The notes under the pieces are model-generated. The model did no database searches, had not been told where the DNA came from, and saw only the letters and a program-made list of their open reading frames with translations. From positions 1 to 41,830 of the forward strand of contig JAWKNW010000037.1 in assembly GCA_041391505.1 (NCBI GenBank): a DNA stretch of 41,830 bases, read 5' to 3'. This DNA is from Rhodothermales bacterium. Lineage in GTDB: Bacteria; Bacteroidota; Rhodothermia; Rhodothermales; JAHQVL01. The position numbers were made by a program, and so were the translations under genes. Of the stretch, positions 16,722 through 25,263 are shown piece by piece; within the stretch, counting starts at the first letter, position 1, and the number at the start of each line of letters is the position of its first letter.

Positions 16722-16998
16722 GGCCGCGAAGGCGCGCTCGGGGCGGGGATTTTGGATGAGGTAGACCGCCGTTCGCCCGGCGCCATGAATGCGGCGATCC
16801 CGGCGGTACGGGGCACTTCTTTTTACGCCGTATGCGATTAGGGGCTGGCCAGACCCTGCGTGTAGGAAACCGTGTGGCACATCGCTTGTAAGCGTTGTGC
16901 TTTTTCCCACGTATCGGCGCGCTCAGCGACAGGCACCCTAATCGGGTATGCGATCCTCGCCCTGTCATGCGCCGGCATATCCCCCGAGGTACGGCTCT

Positions 16999-17646
16999 AT
17001 GCTCAGTCATTCAAACGGCTCCTTGAAGGCGTCGGCGCTGCTCGTCTTCAGCCTCTTTCTCTTTTCCTCGCCCGCGAGCGCACAGGTGCGACTCGGCATT
17101 CTGGGCGGCGGTAATTTCGCGGCGCTTAACGACATCTCCGCCGGCGACGCGCTTGTCAACTTCGACAACACCACCGGCTACCACATCGGGGCGTTCGTCG
17201 ATATCGGCTTCGGCGCGCTCGGCGTCCGGCCAGCGGTCTACTATCTGGATGCCGGTCCGCTCTTCCAGGGCGCCGGTTTTCTTGAAAAGGACGACTTCAA
17301 CATGGTCTATGTCAGCGTCCCCGTCGACCTGCGGTTTTCGCTCGGCGCCGGTCCGGTCAAACCGTATTTCCTTGCCGGCCCGGAAGTGCGTATCCTCACG
17401 TCCGCACAGGATGCGCCGCCCGAACTCGAGGACCAGCTCAGCAATCTGGTCGTCAATGCCGGCCTCGGCCTGGGCCTCGAAGTGAACGTGCCGGGATTCG
17501 GAATTACGCTGTACCCGCAAATTCGGTACAGTTTTGGTCTTTCGGATCTGGTCGATCGCACCTACGAGATCAACGACGTAACGATATCGACCGATGGCGG
17601 GCAGCGACCCAATATGTGGCTCCTGAGTCTCGGAATCGGTTTCTAA
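16999..17646 (+). CDS. Outer-membrane beta-barrel protein (porin-like, OMP_b-brl type)
   Basis: 215 residues. A signal peptide (LKASALLVFSLFLFSSPASA, then Q) starts from ATG 16999. An upstream in-frame extension to 16948 is not hydrophobic and is rejected. The mature protein alternates hydrophobic and polar residues in strand-turn units: VRLGILGGGNFAALND, GYHIGAFVDIGFGALGVRPA, VYVSVPVDLRFSLGAGPVKP, NAGLGLGLEVNVPGFGITLY, and the closing NMWLLSLGIGF ending in an aromatic. This is the 8-stranded barrel pattern of the porin-family outer-membrane proteins common in Bacteroidota. It probably serves as a structural or small-solute barrel; no ligand is predicted. A strong inverted repeat follows at 17675. 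Confidence 0.83.
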   Translation: MLSHSNGSLKASALLVFSLFLFSSPASAQVRLGILGGGNFAALNDISAGDALVNFDNTTGYHIGAFVDIGFGALGVRPAVYYLDAGPLFQGAGFLEKDDFNMVYVSVPVDLRFSLGAGPVKPYFLAGPEVRILTSAQDAPPELEDQLSNLVVNAGLGLGLEVNVPGFGITLYPQIRYSFGLSDLVDRTYEINDVTISTDGGQRPNMWLLSLGIGF

Positions 17647-17674
17647 ATGCGATCTGGTGCGATCGGTATCTGGC

Positions 17675-17716
17675 CGCGGGAAGAGCGGCGGTTCCGCCAG
17701 GGCCGCTCTTCCCGCG
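17675..17716 (+). terminator. 15-bp perfect inverted repeat after the barrel gene
   Basis: CGCGGGAAGAGCGGC (17675-17689) pairs perfectly with GCCGCTCTTCCCGCG (17702-17716). The loop itself can pair (GGCGG with CCGCC). There is no T-tract, so it may be a transcript-stabilising 3' hairpin rather than an intrinsic terminator. It lies 29 bp after the barrel stop and 43 bp before the sulfotransferase start. Confidence 0.6.
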
Positions 17717-17758
17717 ATCCGAGCCCCCACCGTTCGGATCCGTCCATCGCACGCAGGG

Positions 17759-18709
17759 ATGACGACCATCACCCGTAACCGGCCCAACTTCTTTATCGTC
17801 GGCGCGCCGAAATGCGGCACGACCTCGCTGTACGAATACCTTCGTCAGCATGGGGAGGTGTACATGGCGCACGACAGCCGGCAGTACTGGCGATCGAAGG
17901 AGCCCTATTTCTTTTGCCGCGAGCTGATTGCGCGGGATGGGCTGGGGGTGAACAGCGAAGAAGACTATCTCGCCCTCTTCGCGGACGCGCAGGGCGCCAC
18001 GCGCATCGGTGAATCGTCGGCGCTGTATCTCTATTCCGAACAGGCGGCCGAGCGCATCAAGGCCTTCGCGCCCGATGCGCGGCTCATCATCATGGTGCGG
18101 CAGCCCGTGCGCATGATGCTCTCCTGGCATCGGGACTGCGTGCGGTGGGGGCACGAGAATATCCTGGATTTCCGGGACGCCGTCCAGGCGGAGCCGGAGC
18201 GCCTCGCGGGCCATCGCCTGCCGCCGGCGTCGGGCTATCCGGCCTGTCTCCAGTATACCCGGATCGCGACCTTTACGCCCCAGATCGAACGGTTCATCGA
18301 TGCATTCGGGGAGGATGCGGTCAAGATCTGTCTGCTGGAGGATCTCTCCCTCGACCCCTCCGGCACCTTTCAGGATATCGCGCGCTTCCTCGGTATCGAC
18401 CCATCCTTCGAGCCGGCGTACGAGGTGCACAACGAGCAGGTCGTGTTGAGCGAAGCGCAGATCATGCGCCACCGCATGATGAACTGGGCGAGGCAGCATG
18501 CCGCGTGGGCGCGTCCGATTCAGCGGGTGCTGCCGTTTCGCGTCGATCGGGTGTTGTCCGGCGTGCTCGGGCGCGTCGCCCGGAATCCCGTCGCCTTACC
18601 GGTCGACACCCCGTTTCTGTCGCAGTTGCAGCGCCAGTTTATCCCGGAAATCGACCGCCTCGGCGCGTTGATCGGGCGGGATCTGGGGCACTGGAAAACG
18701 ATGTTCTGA
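17759..18709 (+). CDS. PAPS-dependent sulfotransferase
   Basis: 316-residue soluble protein that would transfer sulfate from 3'-phosphoadenosine-5'-phosphosulfate to a hydroxyl or amine acceptor. The 5'-phosphosulfate loop is FFIVGAPKCGTTSLYEYL (residues ~11-28). The 3'-phosphate motif is RLIIMVRQPVRMMLSWHR, with Arg and Ser as expected. The architecture (KEPYFF, SALYLYSEQAAERIK, CLLEDLSLDPSGTFQDIARF LG) is that of the heparan N-deacetylase/N-sulfotransferase-like domain family. Start ATG 17759 is chosen because homology starts there. The upstream extension is low-complexity. The acceptor is unknown. A sulfated glycan or lipid is plausible, and the sulfatase about 19 kb away shows that sulfated sugars matter to this genome. 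Confidence 0.88.
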   Translation: MTTITRNRPNFFIVGAPKCGTTSLYEYLRQHGEVYMAHDSRQYWRSKEPYFFCRELIARDGLGVNSEEDYLALFADAQGATRIGESSALYLYSEQAAERIKAFAPDARLIIMVRQPVRMMLSWHRDCVRWGHENILDFRDAVQAEPERLAGHRLPPASGYPACLQYTRIATFTPQIERFIDAFGEDAVKICLLEDLSLDPSGTFQDIARFLGIDPSFEPAYEVHNEQVVLSEAQIMRHRMMNWARQHAAWARPIQRVLPFRVDRVLSGVLGRVARNPVALPVDTPFLSQLQRQFIPEIDRLGALIGRDLGHWKTMF

Positions 18710-18713
18710 CGCG

Positions 18714-19826
18714 TCAGGCCGGCGACAGCGCGTGGGCGACCAGCGGCAAACGGATCATGGCCGTCGTGCCTGCCCCCGGGGCGCTTTCGTAGGCGATGCT
18801 GCCGTCGTAAATCGACGCCAGCATCTGCGCGATCGTGAGGCCGAGGCCCAGACCCTGCTGCTCGTTTTGCTCGCGCCCGAATTGCATAAACGCCCCCAGC
18901 AGGTTCAACTGCTCGTGCGACATGCCCTTGCCGGCGTCCTGGATCGTGATCCAGTACTGCCCCTTGACGACGCGTCCGGTAAGCCGCACGGGCGAGCCGG
19001 GTTGCGAGAACTTGAACGCGTTGCTGAGGATCTCGTCGATGAGCTTGAACAGGTATTGCTGGGATATGGCCACTTCCGCTTCCTCGACATCGACCACGAG
19101 GTCGTCGTTGCGTAGCTGGGTCAGCGCGTGGGCCAGACCGAGCTGGGAGAGGGTGCCTTCGACCATGGTCGACGACCCGTCGCGGAAGGCGCGTCGGGTA
19201 TCGGGGTCTCCGTTGACCATCTGGAGCTGGGCGTAGAGCGCGTAGTTCTCCGAACAGGTCTTGAGCCGTTCGCCGGAATGGTAGATGTCGGTCAGCATCT
19301 CGTCGATCTCCTCGTCCGCGAGGTCGCGCCATTCGTCGCGCAGCAACTGGGCGTACCCGAGGATGGCCACGAGCGGCGTACGGAGTTCGTGGGGAAGTAC
19401 CTTTTGCAGCCGGCCGCGGAGCGAATCGATCGCCTCCTCCCGCTTCTGCAATTCAAGGGCGCGCTTCTCCAGCCGCGCCTCGACGGCCGAGAGCAGCTCG
19501 TCCTCGTTGAACGGCTTGGTCAGGTAGTCGTCCGCCCCCAGGTTCATCCCCGACCGGAAATCGTGCTTCTCCGAGAGCGCGGTCAGAAAAATGAACGGGG
19601 TCGTCGCCAGCGCCTCCTCGGCGCGGATGGCCGCCAGCATATCGTGGCCGGACATGAGCGGCATCATGACGTCGCTGATGATCAGATCGGGCCGGTGCGC
19701 CAGGGCGAGGTCCAATCCCTGCTGGCCGTTTTCCGCCGAAAGAATGGTGTAGCCTTCCAGTTCCAGCAGGTCACCCAGGTTTTCGCGCAGGTGGAGCTCG
19801 TCTTCTACAATCAGGATAACGCTCAT
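18714..19826 (-). CDS. Hybrid response regulator-histidine kinase
   Basis: 370 residues. An N-terminal REC domain (ILIVEDELHLRENL; phospho-acceptor Asp52 in LIISDVMMPLMSG; DYLTKPFNEDELL) is followed by a short coiled coil (~120-140), a HisKA motif VLPHELRTPLVAILGYAQLL and a HATPase_c domain (N-box EILSNAFKFSQPG, G1 DAGKGMSHEQ, G2 GLGLGLTIAQML). There is no membrane segment, so it is cytoplasmic. This order (receiver, then kinase) suits a phosphorelay that accepts phosphate from the upstream kinase and controls its own kinase module. It starts 6 bp after the stop of the GAF-PAS kinase, so the two are one operon. The stop lies 4 bp from the convergent sulfotransferase stop. Confidence 0.9.
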   Translation of the reverse strand: MSVILIVEDELHLRENLGDLLELEGYTILSAENGQQGLDLALAHRPDLIISDVMMPLMSGHDMLAAIRAEEALATTPFIFLTALSEKHDFRSGMNLGADDYLTKPFNEDELLSAVEARLEKRALELQKREEAIDSLRGRLQKVLPHELRTPLVAILGYAQLLRDEWRDLADEEIDEMLTDIYHSGERLKTCSENYALYAQLQMVNGDPDTRRAFRDGSSTMVEGTLSQLGLAHALTQLRNDDLVVDVEEAEVAISQQYLFKLIDEILSNAFKFSQPGSPVRLTGRVVKGQYWITIQDAGKGMSHEQLNLLGAFMQFGREQNEQQGLGLGLTIAQMLASIYDGSIAYESAPGAGTTAMIRLPLVAHALSPA

Positions 19827-19832
19827 AATCGG

Positions 19833-21816
19833 CTAACAGGCTACCTCGTTCGCAGCGGTCGCGAGCGGGATGGTAAACGTGAACGTAGTGCCCTGATTTT
19901 CCATCGAGGCTACGTTGATCGTGCCGGCGAGGCGGTCGATCGCCCCCTTGACGATGGCCAGTCCAAGCCCCGTACCCTGCCGCGTGCCGACATTGCCGGC
20001 CCGGTGGAAGGCTTCGAACAGGTGCGTGATCTCATGCTCCGGCACCCCGATGCCCTGGTCGGCGATGCACACGGTGAGGACGTCTTTTTCCACACGGGAA
20101 TGGATGTCTATCGGGCGTTCCGGGTGCGAGGAGTATTTCAGGGCATTGTTGATCAGGTTGTTCATGATCAGCCGGAACAGCTTCCTGTCGATCATGAATT
20201 CCTGGCCGTCGATGTTGCCGCGTGTGGTGATCTGGAGGTGGTCGTACGCGAGCGATACCTCTTCGACGATGTTTTCGATGAAGGTGTCGGCCGGACGGGC
20301 TCCAGCCTGATCGGCCAGTCCGTCGACTGCGATTCGCTCAGCAAGGAGATCTTCAAGGAGCTGGATCATGTTGGTGACCCCATTCTCGATCCGGCCGGAG
20401 GTACTTGATCGTTTTTTCCGGCTCGTTCTGGTAGACCCGCTTGATCAATTGCGCCGAGGAGCGGATCATCGAGAGGGGGGTGCGGAATTCGTGCGACGCC
20501 TGGGCGACGAAGCGCGATTTCATCTCGCCGAGCTTGCGCTCCTTGTCCAGCGCCTCGCGCAGCGCCTGTTCGGCCTCCTTGCGCTGGGTGATATCGCGCA
20601 GATACGCGGTGAAGAGCCGGCGGTTGTTCTCGAGGAGGATCGGCGAAATGGCCAGTTCCACCGGAAATTCCGTGTTATCGTGCCGGAGCGCGGAGATTTC
20701 GATGCGCCGGCCGAGCACGGGCCCTTCGCCGGTGCGCATGTAATGCTCCATGCCCCGGGTGTGCGCGTCCCTGAAATGATGCGGGATGATGAGGTCGGTC
20801 AGCACGCGGCCGAGCACCTCATGCCGGGAAAAGCCGAACGTGCGCTCCGCCGCCGTATTGAACTCGATGATCCGCGCCTCCTCGTCGATCGTGATGATGC
20901 AGTCGAACGCCGCATCGAGGATGGCCGATTTCAGCGCCTCGCTGTCGCGCAGCGCCTGGGATTTCTTGACCTGGTTGGTGATCTCCGAGAGAAACACCGA
21001 CAGCTCGTTCTCGACGCTCAGGATGCGCACGCGGAGCCAGACGTGCCAGGTCTCGAAAAACTGTTCGAACTCAAGGTCGAGGTGTTCCGCGTGCGCCTTG
21101 ACCAGTTTGTCGTGCAGGACGCTCTGGATGAGTTCGGGGAAGGTGCTCCAGATCGATTTCCCTTCGAGCGCGCCGCGGTCGAGCTTGAGCAGTTTCTCGG
21201 CCTGGGCGTTGACGTGGCGAAACCGGAAATCCCGGTCGAGCACAAAAAATGCATCCGACATGCCGTCCAGGATGACCCTCGGATCTTCGTAGAGGGCGTG
21301 CACCTTGTCGCCGTGCTGGACGCGATCCCGCCGCCGGGCCAGCTCGTGGTTGACCAGTTCGGCGAATTCCCGGAGCGTCTCGACCTGCGCCGGCGTCAGC
21401 GTCCGTGGCCGGCTGTCGCAGACGCAGAGCGTTCCGAGCGCGTACCCTTCGGGCGAGATCAGCGGCATGCCGGCGTAGAACCGGATGAACGGCTCGCCCG
21501 TCACCAACGGGTTGTCCATAAACCGGGGATCCGCCGACGCATCCTCGATGATCGTCGGCTCGGCCTCCAGGATGGCGTGCGCGCAAAATGCGATGTCGCG
21601 CCCTGTACCTCGGACGCCCAGTCCGCATCGGGCCTTGAACTGCTGGGTTTCGGCGCCGACGATGGAGATCAGGGCGATCGGAACGTCGAACACGGTGCGC
21701 ACCAGCTCGACGATGCGGTTGTATTCCGCCTCCGGTTCGGTATCCAGGATGGCATAACGATCGAGCGCCAGCAGGCGTTCATGCTCGTTCGAAGGAACCG
21801 GGAAAACGTTGGACAT
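19833..21816 (-). pseudogene. GAF-PAS-PAS sensor histidine kinase with one frameshift
   Basis: Read through a single indel, this is a cytoplasmic kinase of about 660 residues. It contains a GAF domain (VFDVPIALISIVGAETQQFK, IAFCAHAILEAEPTIIEDA; the family often paired with LytTR/GAF sensors), a PAS domain (FFVLDRDFRFRHVNAQAEKL), a second PAS with PAC (IITIDEEARIIEFNTAAERT, RRLFTAYLRDITQRKEAEQA) and HisKA (QASHEFRTPLSMIRSSAQLI). After YLR the frame breaks at 20391-20398 because of an extra base in a CCGGCCGG run. The correct frame resumes as RIENGVTNMIQLLEDLLAER and continues through an intact HATPase (NNLINNALKYSSHP, ADQGIGVPEHE, GTGLGLAIVKGAIDRL). Neither half shows further decay, so a sequencing or assembly error is the simplest explanation. 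Confidence 0.85.
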
Positions 21817-21920
21817 ACCAGCGGGGATGGCTCGAAGAGAAAGGGATCGCGGCGCGGTGAGAGTCTGGATGTCGCGAGTATCGGCCGAAAGGCGGGCGAA
21901 TTAATGGGGGGCGTGGAGGA

Positions 21921-21985
21921 AGGGATGCGGGATGGGGGGTGAAGGGATGAGGGACGCAGGATGCAGGATGCGGGATGCAGGAGGG
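21921..21985 (+). repeat. Heptad-word array (GGGATGC type)
   Basis: The plus strand reads as successive 7-nt words: GGGATGC, GGGATGG, GGGGTGA, then with one extra A GGGATGA, GGGACGC, AGGATGC, AGGATGC, GGGATGC, AGG. The words are complementary to the CCCGCAT array at 26059-26081 in the same gene cluster. Located in the divergent region upstream of the permease. No inverted partner lies beside it. Confidence 0.8.
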
Positions 21986-22153
21986 CGGTGAAGGAATACC
22001 GGTGTACGCGGTATGTTTGATCGCTGATTGCGTATCCGGGCGCATCGCCCAGTGGATGATCGATGCGTGAGGGCGCAGGCGCTCCGCGATCGAGCCCCGG
22101 GGCGGCGTAAAAGATGGGGGGCCGGGTGGTGGTCTTATTCCGGTGCTATCCGC

Positions 22154-22159
22154 TATATT
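22154..22159 (+). promoter_or_regulatory. TATATT promoter-like element before the permease
   Basis: TCCGCTATATTCTGG lies 47 bp before the permease ATG (22207). It shares TCCGCTATATT exactly with the element before the dicarboxylate symporter (ending at 1242). The extended TATATTCTG approaches the Bacteroidota TAnnTTTG -7 consensus. No -33 TTG at 17-23 bp is obvious. Confidence 0.45.
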
Positions 22160-22206
22160 CTGGCCACCCAAAAAATGCTACGTTCATCGTTTGTACCTGT
22201 GCCGGC

Positions 22207-23679
22207 ATGACCAAACCCACACCGCGATCACGCCTCGTTCAGTATCAGCAGGTTGATGCATCCTATCTCGAAAACCGGCGGCTGGAAAAGCACGCCGGCG
22301 TCGGGCTGTTGTGGGCCATGGGCGTCGGGGCCGTTATTTCGGGCGACTACTTCGGCTGGAACTACGGCCTGGTGTCGGGCGGCTTCTGGGGGCTGGCGAT
22401 CGCGACGGTGCTGATGGCGATCATGTACGTCTGCATGGTCTACAGCATCGCCGAGTTGTCCGCCGCGCTGCCGCACGCGGGCGGATTTTACTCCTTCACC
22501 CGCAGCGCGCTCGGGCCGTTCGGCGGCTTTGTGTGCGGCGTGACCGACACCATCGAATACGTGATCACGCCGGCGGTGATCGTGGTGGGGATCGGCGGGT
22601 ACATGAACACCCTCATTCCGGGCATTCCACCGTACGCCTGGTGGTTTATTTCGTACCTCGTTTTTGTCCTGATCAACATCCGCGGCGTCGGGCTGACCCT
22701 GAAGGTGGGCCTGGTGATCACGATGCTCGCCATCGCGGTGTTGCTGCTGTTTTATGCGAGCACGCTGTTCACGGGGGCGTTCGACTGGCAGCTGCTGTTC
22801 AACATCGAGCCCAGTCCGGGCCACACCGCGGACGGGTTGCCGCACGGCTGGGGGGGCGTGTTCGCCGCGCTGCCGTTTGCGATCTGGTTTTACCTCGCCA
22901 TCGAGCAGCTGCCGCTTGCGGCGGAGGAGACGCACGACGTGGTCAATGTCATGCCGCGCGCGCTCATCCTGGGCATCCTCACGCTGCTCGTGCTTTCTCT
23001 CTTTACGCTGGTGCTGAACAGCGGCGTGGGCGGTGGGGCGGCGGCGATCGGCGCGTCGGAAGCGCCGCTCGAGGAGGGCTTCCGCGCCGTGTTCGGGGGC
23101 GGCGCCACCACGACGCTGCTGACGGTGATCGCCCTGACCGGCCTCGTCGCCAGCTTCCATACGATCATCTATGCGTACGGCCGGGTGCTTTTTGCGCTCT
23201 CGCGTGCCGGCTACTTCCCCCGCTGGATCTCGGTGACCAGCAAAAACAAGACGCCTCATGTGGCGCTGATCCTGGGGGGCGTGATCGGGCTCGCCGGCGC
23301 GGTGGTCATCCATCTGCAGGAGGGCGGGGCGGTCGGCGCCGCCCTGCTGAACATGGCCGTCTTCGGCGCCGTCATTTCGTACGCGCTGGTGATGGTGAGC
23401 TACATCAAGCTCAAGATCGTGAACCCCGACCTCCCCCGTCCTTATGTGAGCCCGCTGGGCATCGGGGGCGCCGTGGTCGGCGTCGTGCTGGCGCTGGTCG
23501 CCCTCGCCGCCTGCCTGGCGGTGCCGGACTATCGGCCGGGCGTGTGGGGCACCGCCATCTTCCTCGGTATCGCCATCATCTATTTCCTCGTCTACAGCCG
23601 TCACCGCCTCGTGGCGCAGGCCCCTGAAGAGGAAGTGGCCCTCATGGCCGAGGCGCAGGATGAGCTGGCCCACAAGTGA
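22207..23679 (+). CDS. APC-superfamily amino acid/ethanolamine permease
   Basis: 490-residue inner-membrane transporter with 12 predicted helices. The first helix region LLWAMGVGAVISGDYFGWNY and GLVSGGFWGLAIATVLMAIM closely resembles the ethanolamine permease (Eat) branch of the APC superfamily. In that branch the unwound TM1 carries G-A/S-V-I-S-G-D-Y-x-G-W-N. Later blocks (AELSAALPHAGGFYSFTRSA, AIWFYLAIEQLPLAAEETHD, FALSRAGYFPRWISVTSKNK) are standard. The likely substrate is a small amine or amino alcohol. The start at ATG 22207 follows the promoter element; the open frame upstream is rejected. The next gene is a glutamine-synthetase-like ligase 114 bp downstream, consistent with uptake feeding gamma-glutamylation. 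Confidence 0.85.
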   Translation: MTKPTPRSRLVQYQQVDASYLENRRLEKHAGVGLLWAMGVGAVISGDYFGWNYGLVSGGFWGLAIATVLMAIMYVCMVYSIAELSAALPHAGGFYSFTRSALGPFGGFVCGVTDTIEYVITPAVIVVGIGGYMNTLIPGIPPYAWWFISYLVFVLINIRGVGLTLKVGLVITMLAIAVLLLFYASTLFTGAFDWQLLFNIEPSPGHTADGLPHGWGGVFAALPFAIWFYLAIEQLPLAAEETHDVVNVMPRALILGILTLLVLSLFTLVLNSGVGGGAAAIGASEAPLEEGFRAVFGGGATTTLLTVIALTGLVASFHTIIYAYGRVLFALSRAGYFPRWISVTSKNKTPHVALILGGVIGLAGAVVIHLQEGGAVGAALLNMAVFGAVISYALVMVSYIKLKIVNPDLPRPYVSPLGIGGAVVGVVLALVALAACLAVPDYRPGVWGTAIFLGIAIIYFLVYSRHRLVAQAPEEEVALMAEAQDELAHK

Positions 23680-23793
23680 ACGCGAGGCGCTGTGCGCGTT
23701 GACGTGACCCTCGGCCCGGCCGTGCAGGCCGCGCGAACGTGTCTGACGACATCCGCACCGGTAAACTGTTTGTCCCATAAAGCCATCTACCCC

Positions 23794-25173
23794 ATGTCTA
23801 CCCTTCCCGGGATGTTGACGCCCGATTCGCTCCAGACGCTCGTTGAAGCCGGTGAAATCGACACCGTCTTGCTGGTTTTCACCGACCACTACGGCCGGTT
23901 CATGGGTAAACGGTTCGATGCGGACTTCTTCATCGAAGACGGTCTCGCCCATGGCACCCACGCGTGCGATTACCTCCTGACCGTCGATATGGAGATGGAG
24001 CCCGTTCCCGGTTATGCCTATTCCAACTGGGAACGCGGGTATGGTGATTTTCATCTGGTGCCGGACCTGTCCACCCTGCGCGTGGCCACCTGGCTGGATC
24101 GGACGGCGATGGTCGTATGCGACGTGCACAACGAGGCGTCGCACGCGCTCGTCGACGTGGCTCCGCGGTCGATGCTGCGCCGGCAAATGGACCGCATCGC
24201 CGAGCGGGGCTTCACGGCCATGGCCGGCTCGGAACTCGAATATTACATCTTCGAAAACTCCTATCGCGAGGCGCACGAGCTGGGCTATGCCGGCCTGACC
24301 CCGATGGGCTGGTACATCGAGGACTACCACGCCCTGCAGGGGGCCCGCGAGGAGGTGTTCACGGCGGCCGCGCGCCGGCATCTGAAACAGTCCGGCATAC
24401 CGGTCGAGAACTCGAAAGGCGAATGGGGGCTCGGGCAGCACGAGATCAACGTGCGCTACGCCGAGATCCTCACCATGTCGGACCGGCATGTGATCTTCAA
24501 ACAATGCCTCAAGGAAGTGGCGGATGCGCTCGGGTTCAGCGTCACCTTCATGGCCAAACCCGCCGCCGACCAGGCCGGATCGAGCTGCCATATTCACCTG
24601 AGCCTGTGGGATGACGGCGCCAACGCCTTCGACGGCGATGAACGACTCGGCCCCGTCTCCTGCTCGCCGGTGTTTCGCTGGTTTCTCGGGGGATGGATGG
24701 CGCACGTGCCCGAACTGATGGCCTTTTATGCCCCGACGGTAAACTCCTATAAACGCTATCAGTCCGGCTCCTGGGCGCCCACCCGGCTCGCATGGAGCCA
24801 CGACAACCGCACCGCCGGTTTCCGCGTCGTCGGGCGCGGCAAGAGCCTGCGCATCGAGTGCCGCATCCCGGGGGCCGATTGCAACCCGTATCTCGCCTAT
24901 ACCGCGGCGCTGGCGTCGGGGCTGGACGGCATCGCCAACCAGATCGAACCGCCGCCCATGTTCGACGGCGACATCTACCATGCCGGCCACATCCAGGCCC
25001 TCCCGAAAACCCTCCGCGAAGCAACGGCTTCCTTCGCGAACAGCCCCTTCGGCCGGCAGGCGCTCGGCGACGCCGTGGTCGATCACTACACCCACTTTTT
25101 TACGGTAGAGCAGGATATGTACGACAAAGCCGTGACCGACTGGGAGCGGAAGCGTTACTTTGAACGGATTTGA
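23794..25173 (+). CDS. Glutamine synthetase-like gamma-glutamyl-amine ligase (PuuA/GlnA3-4/IpuC type)
   Basis: 459 residues, starting at ATG 23794 (MSTLPGMLTPDSLQTLVEAG). The glutamine synthetase fold is clear: beta-grasp with FTDHYGRFMGKRFDADFF, a metal-binding AGSELEYYIFE, GLGQHEINVRYAEIL, the ATP-site block AGSSCHIHLSLW, and the C-terminal NSYKRYQSGSWAPTRLAWSH and RIECRIPGADCNPYLAYTAA. The length and the absence of the Tyr-adenylylation segment argue against housekeeping GlnA. They favour the group that ligates glutamate to an amine using ATP. The permease before it and the dehydrogenases after it support a catabolic gamma-glutamylation role. The substrate (ethanolamine, 1-amino-2-propanol, putrescine or isopropylamine) is unresolved. 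It ends directly at a heptad array. Confidence 0.82.
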   Translation: MSTLPGMLTPDSLQTLVEAGEIDTVLLVFTDHYGRFMGKRFDADFFIEDGLAHGTHACDYLLTVDMEMEPVPGYAYSNWERGYGDFHLVPDLSTLRVATWLDRTAMVVCDVHNEASHALVDVAPRSMLRRQMDRIAERGFTAMAGSELEYYIFENSYREAHELGYAGLTPMGWYIEDYHALQGAREEVFTAAARRHLKQSGIPVENSKGEWGLGQHEINVRYAEILTMSDRHVIFKQCLKEVADALGFSVTFMAKPAADQAGSSCHIHLSLWDDGANAFDGDERLGPVSCSPVFRWFLGGWMAHVPELMAFYAPTVNSYKRYQSGSWAPTRLAWSHDNRTAGFRVVGRGKSLRIECRIPGADCNPYLAYTAALASGLDGIANQIEPPPMFDGDIYHAGHIQALPKTLREATASFANSPFGRQALGDAVVDHYTHFFTVEQDMYDKAVTDWERKRYFERI

Positions 25174-25263
25174 GCAGGTTTGCAGGTTGCAGGTTGCAGG
25201 TTTGCAGGTTGCAGGTTTGCGGCACTCCCATTCACTTTCCAATTTCCCATTTTTAATTTCCCA
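25174..25263 (+). repeat. Two heptad arrays filling the ligase-dehydrogenase gap
   Basis: From the base after the ligase stop, 25174-25222 reads GCAGGTT repeated six times, with an extra T before some copies (7- or 8-nt spacing). After 13 nt, 25236-25263 reads TTTCCAA, TTTCCCA, TTTTTAA, TTTCCCA and runs into the ATG of the dehydrogenase. Almost the whole gap between the two genes therefore consists of 7-nt words of two unrelated types. There is no inverted partner and no ordinary Shine-Dalgarno sequence before the ATG. Confidence 0.85.

Larger units (their letters stand above)
21817..22206. other. 390-bp divergent region: heptad repeat plus TATATT element
   Basis: Lies between the kinase start and the permease start. 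It holds the GGGATGC-type heptad array at 21921-21985 and a TATATT element at 22154-22159. The remainder shows no coding signal. The reading frame of the permease is open back to 22114, but the promoter element falls inside that extension. Confidence 0.55.

Noticed and set aside
16948..16998. Upstream start for the outer-membrane barrel gene
   Set aside because: The added residues are Pro/Arg-rich and would mask the signal peptide that begins at ATG 16999.
25174..25222. GCAGGTT array as a CRISPR
   Set aside because: The unit is 7-8 nt with no spacers and no cas genes anywhere in the window.
22228..25242. Very long minus-strand open frame (~1000 codons) over the permease and ligase
   Set aside because: Composition is Arg/His/Gly-rich without family motifs. 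It is a GC-driven antisense shadow of two clearly recognisable genes.
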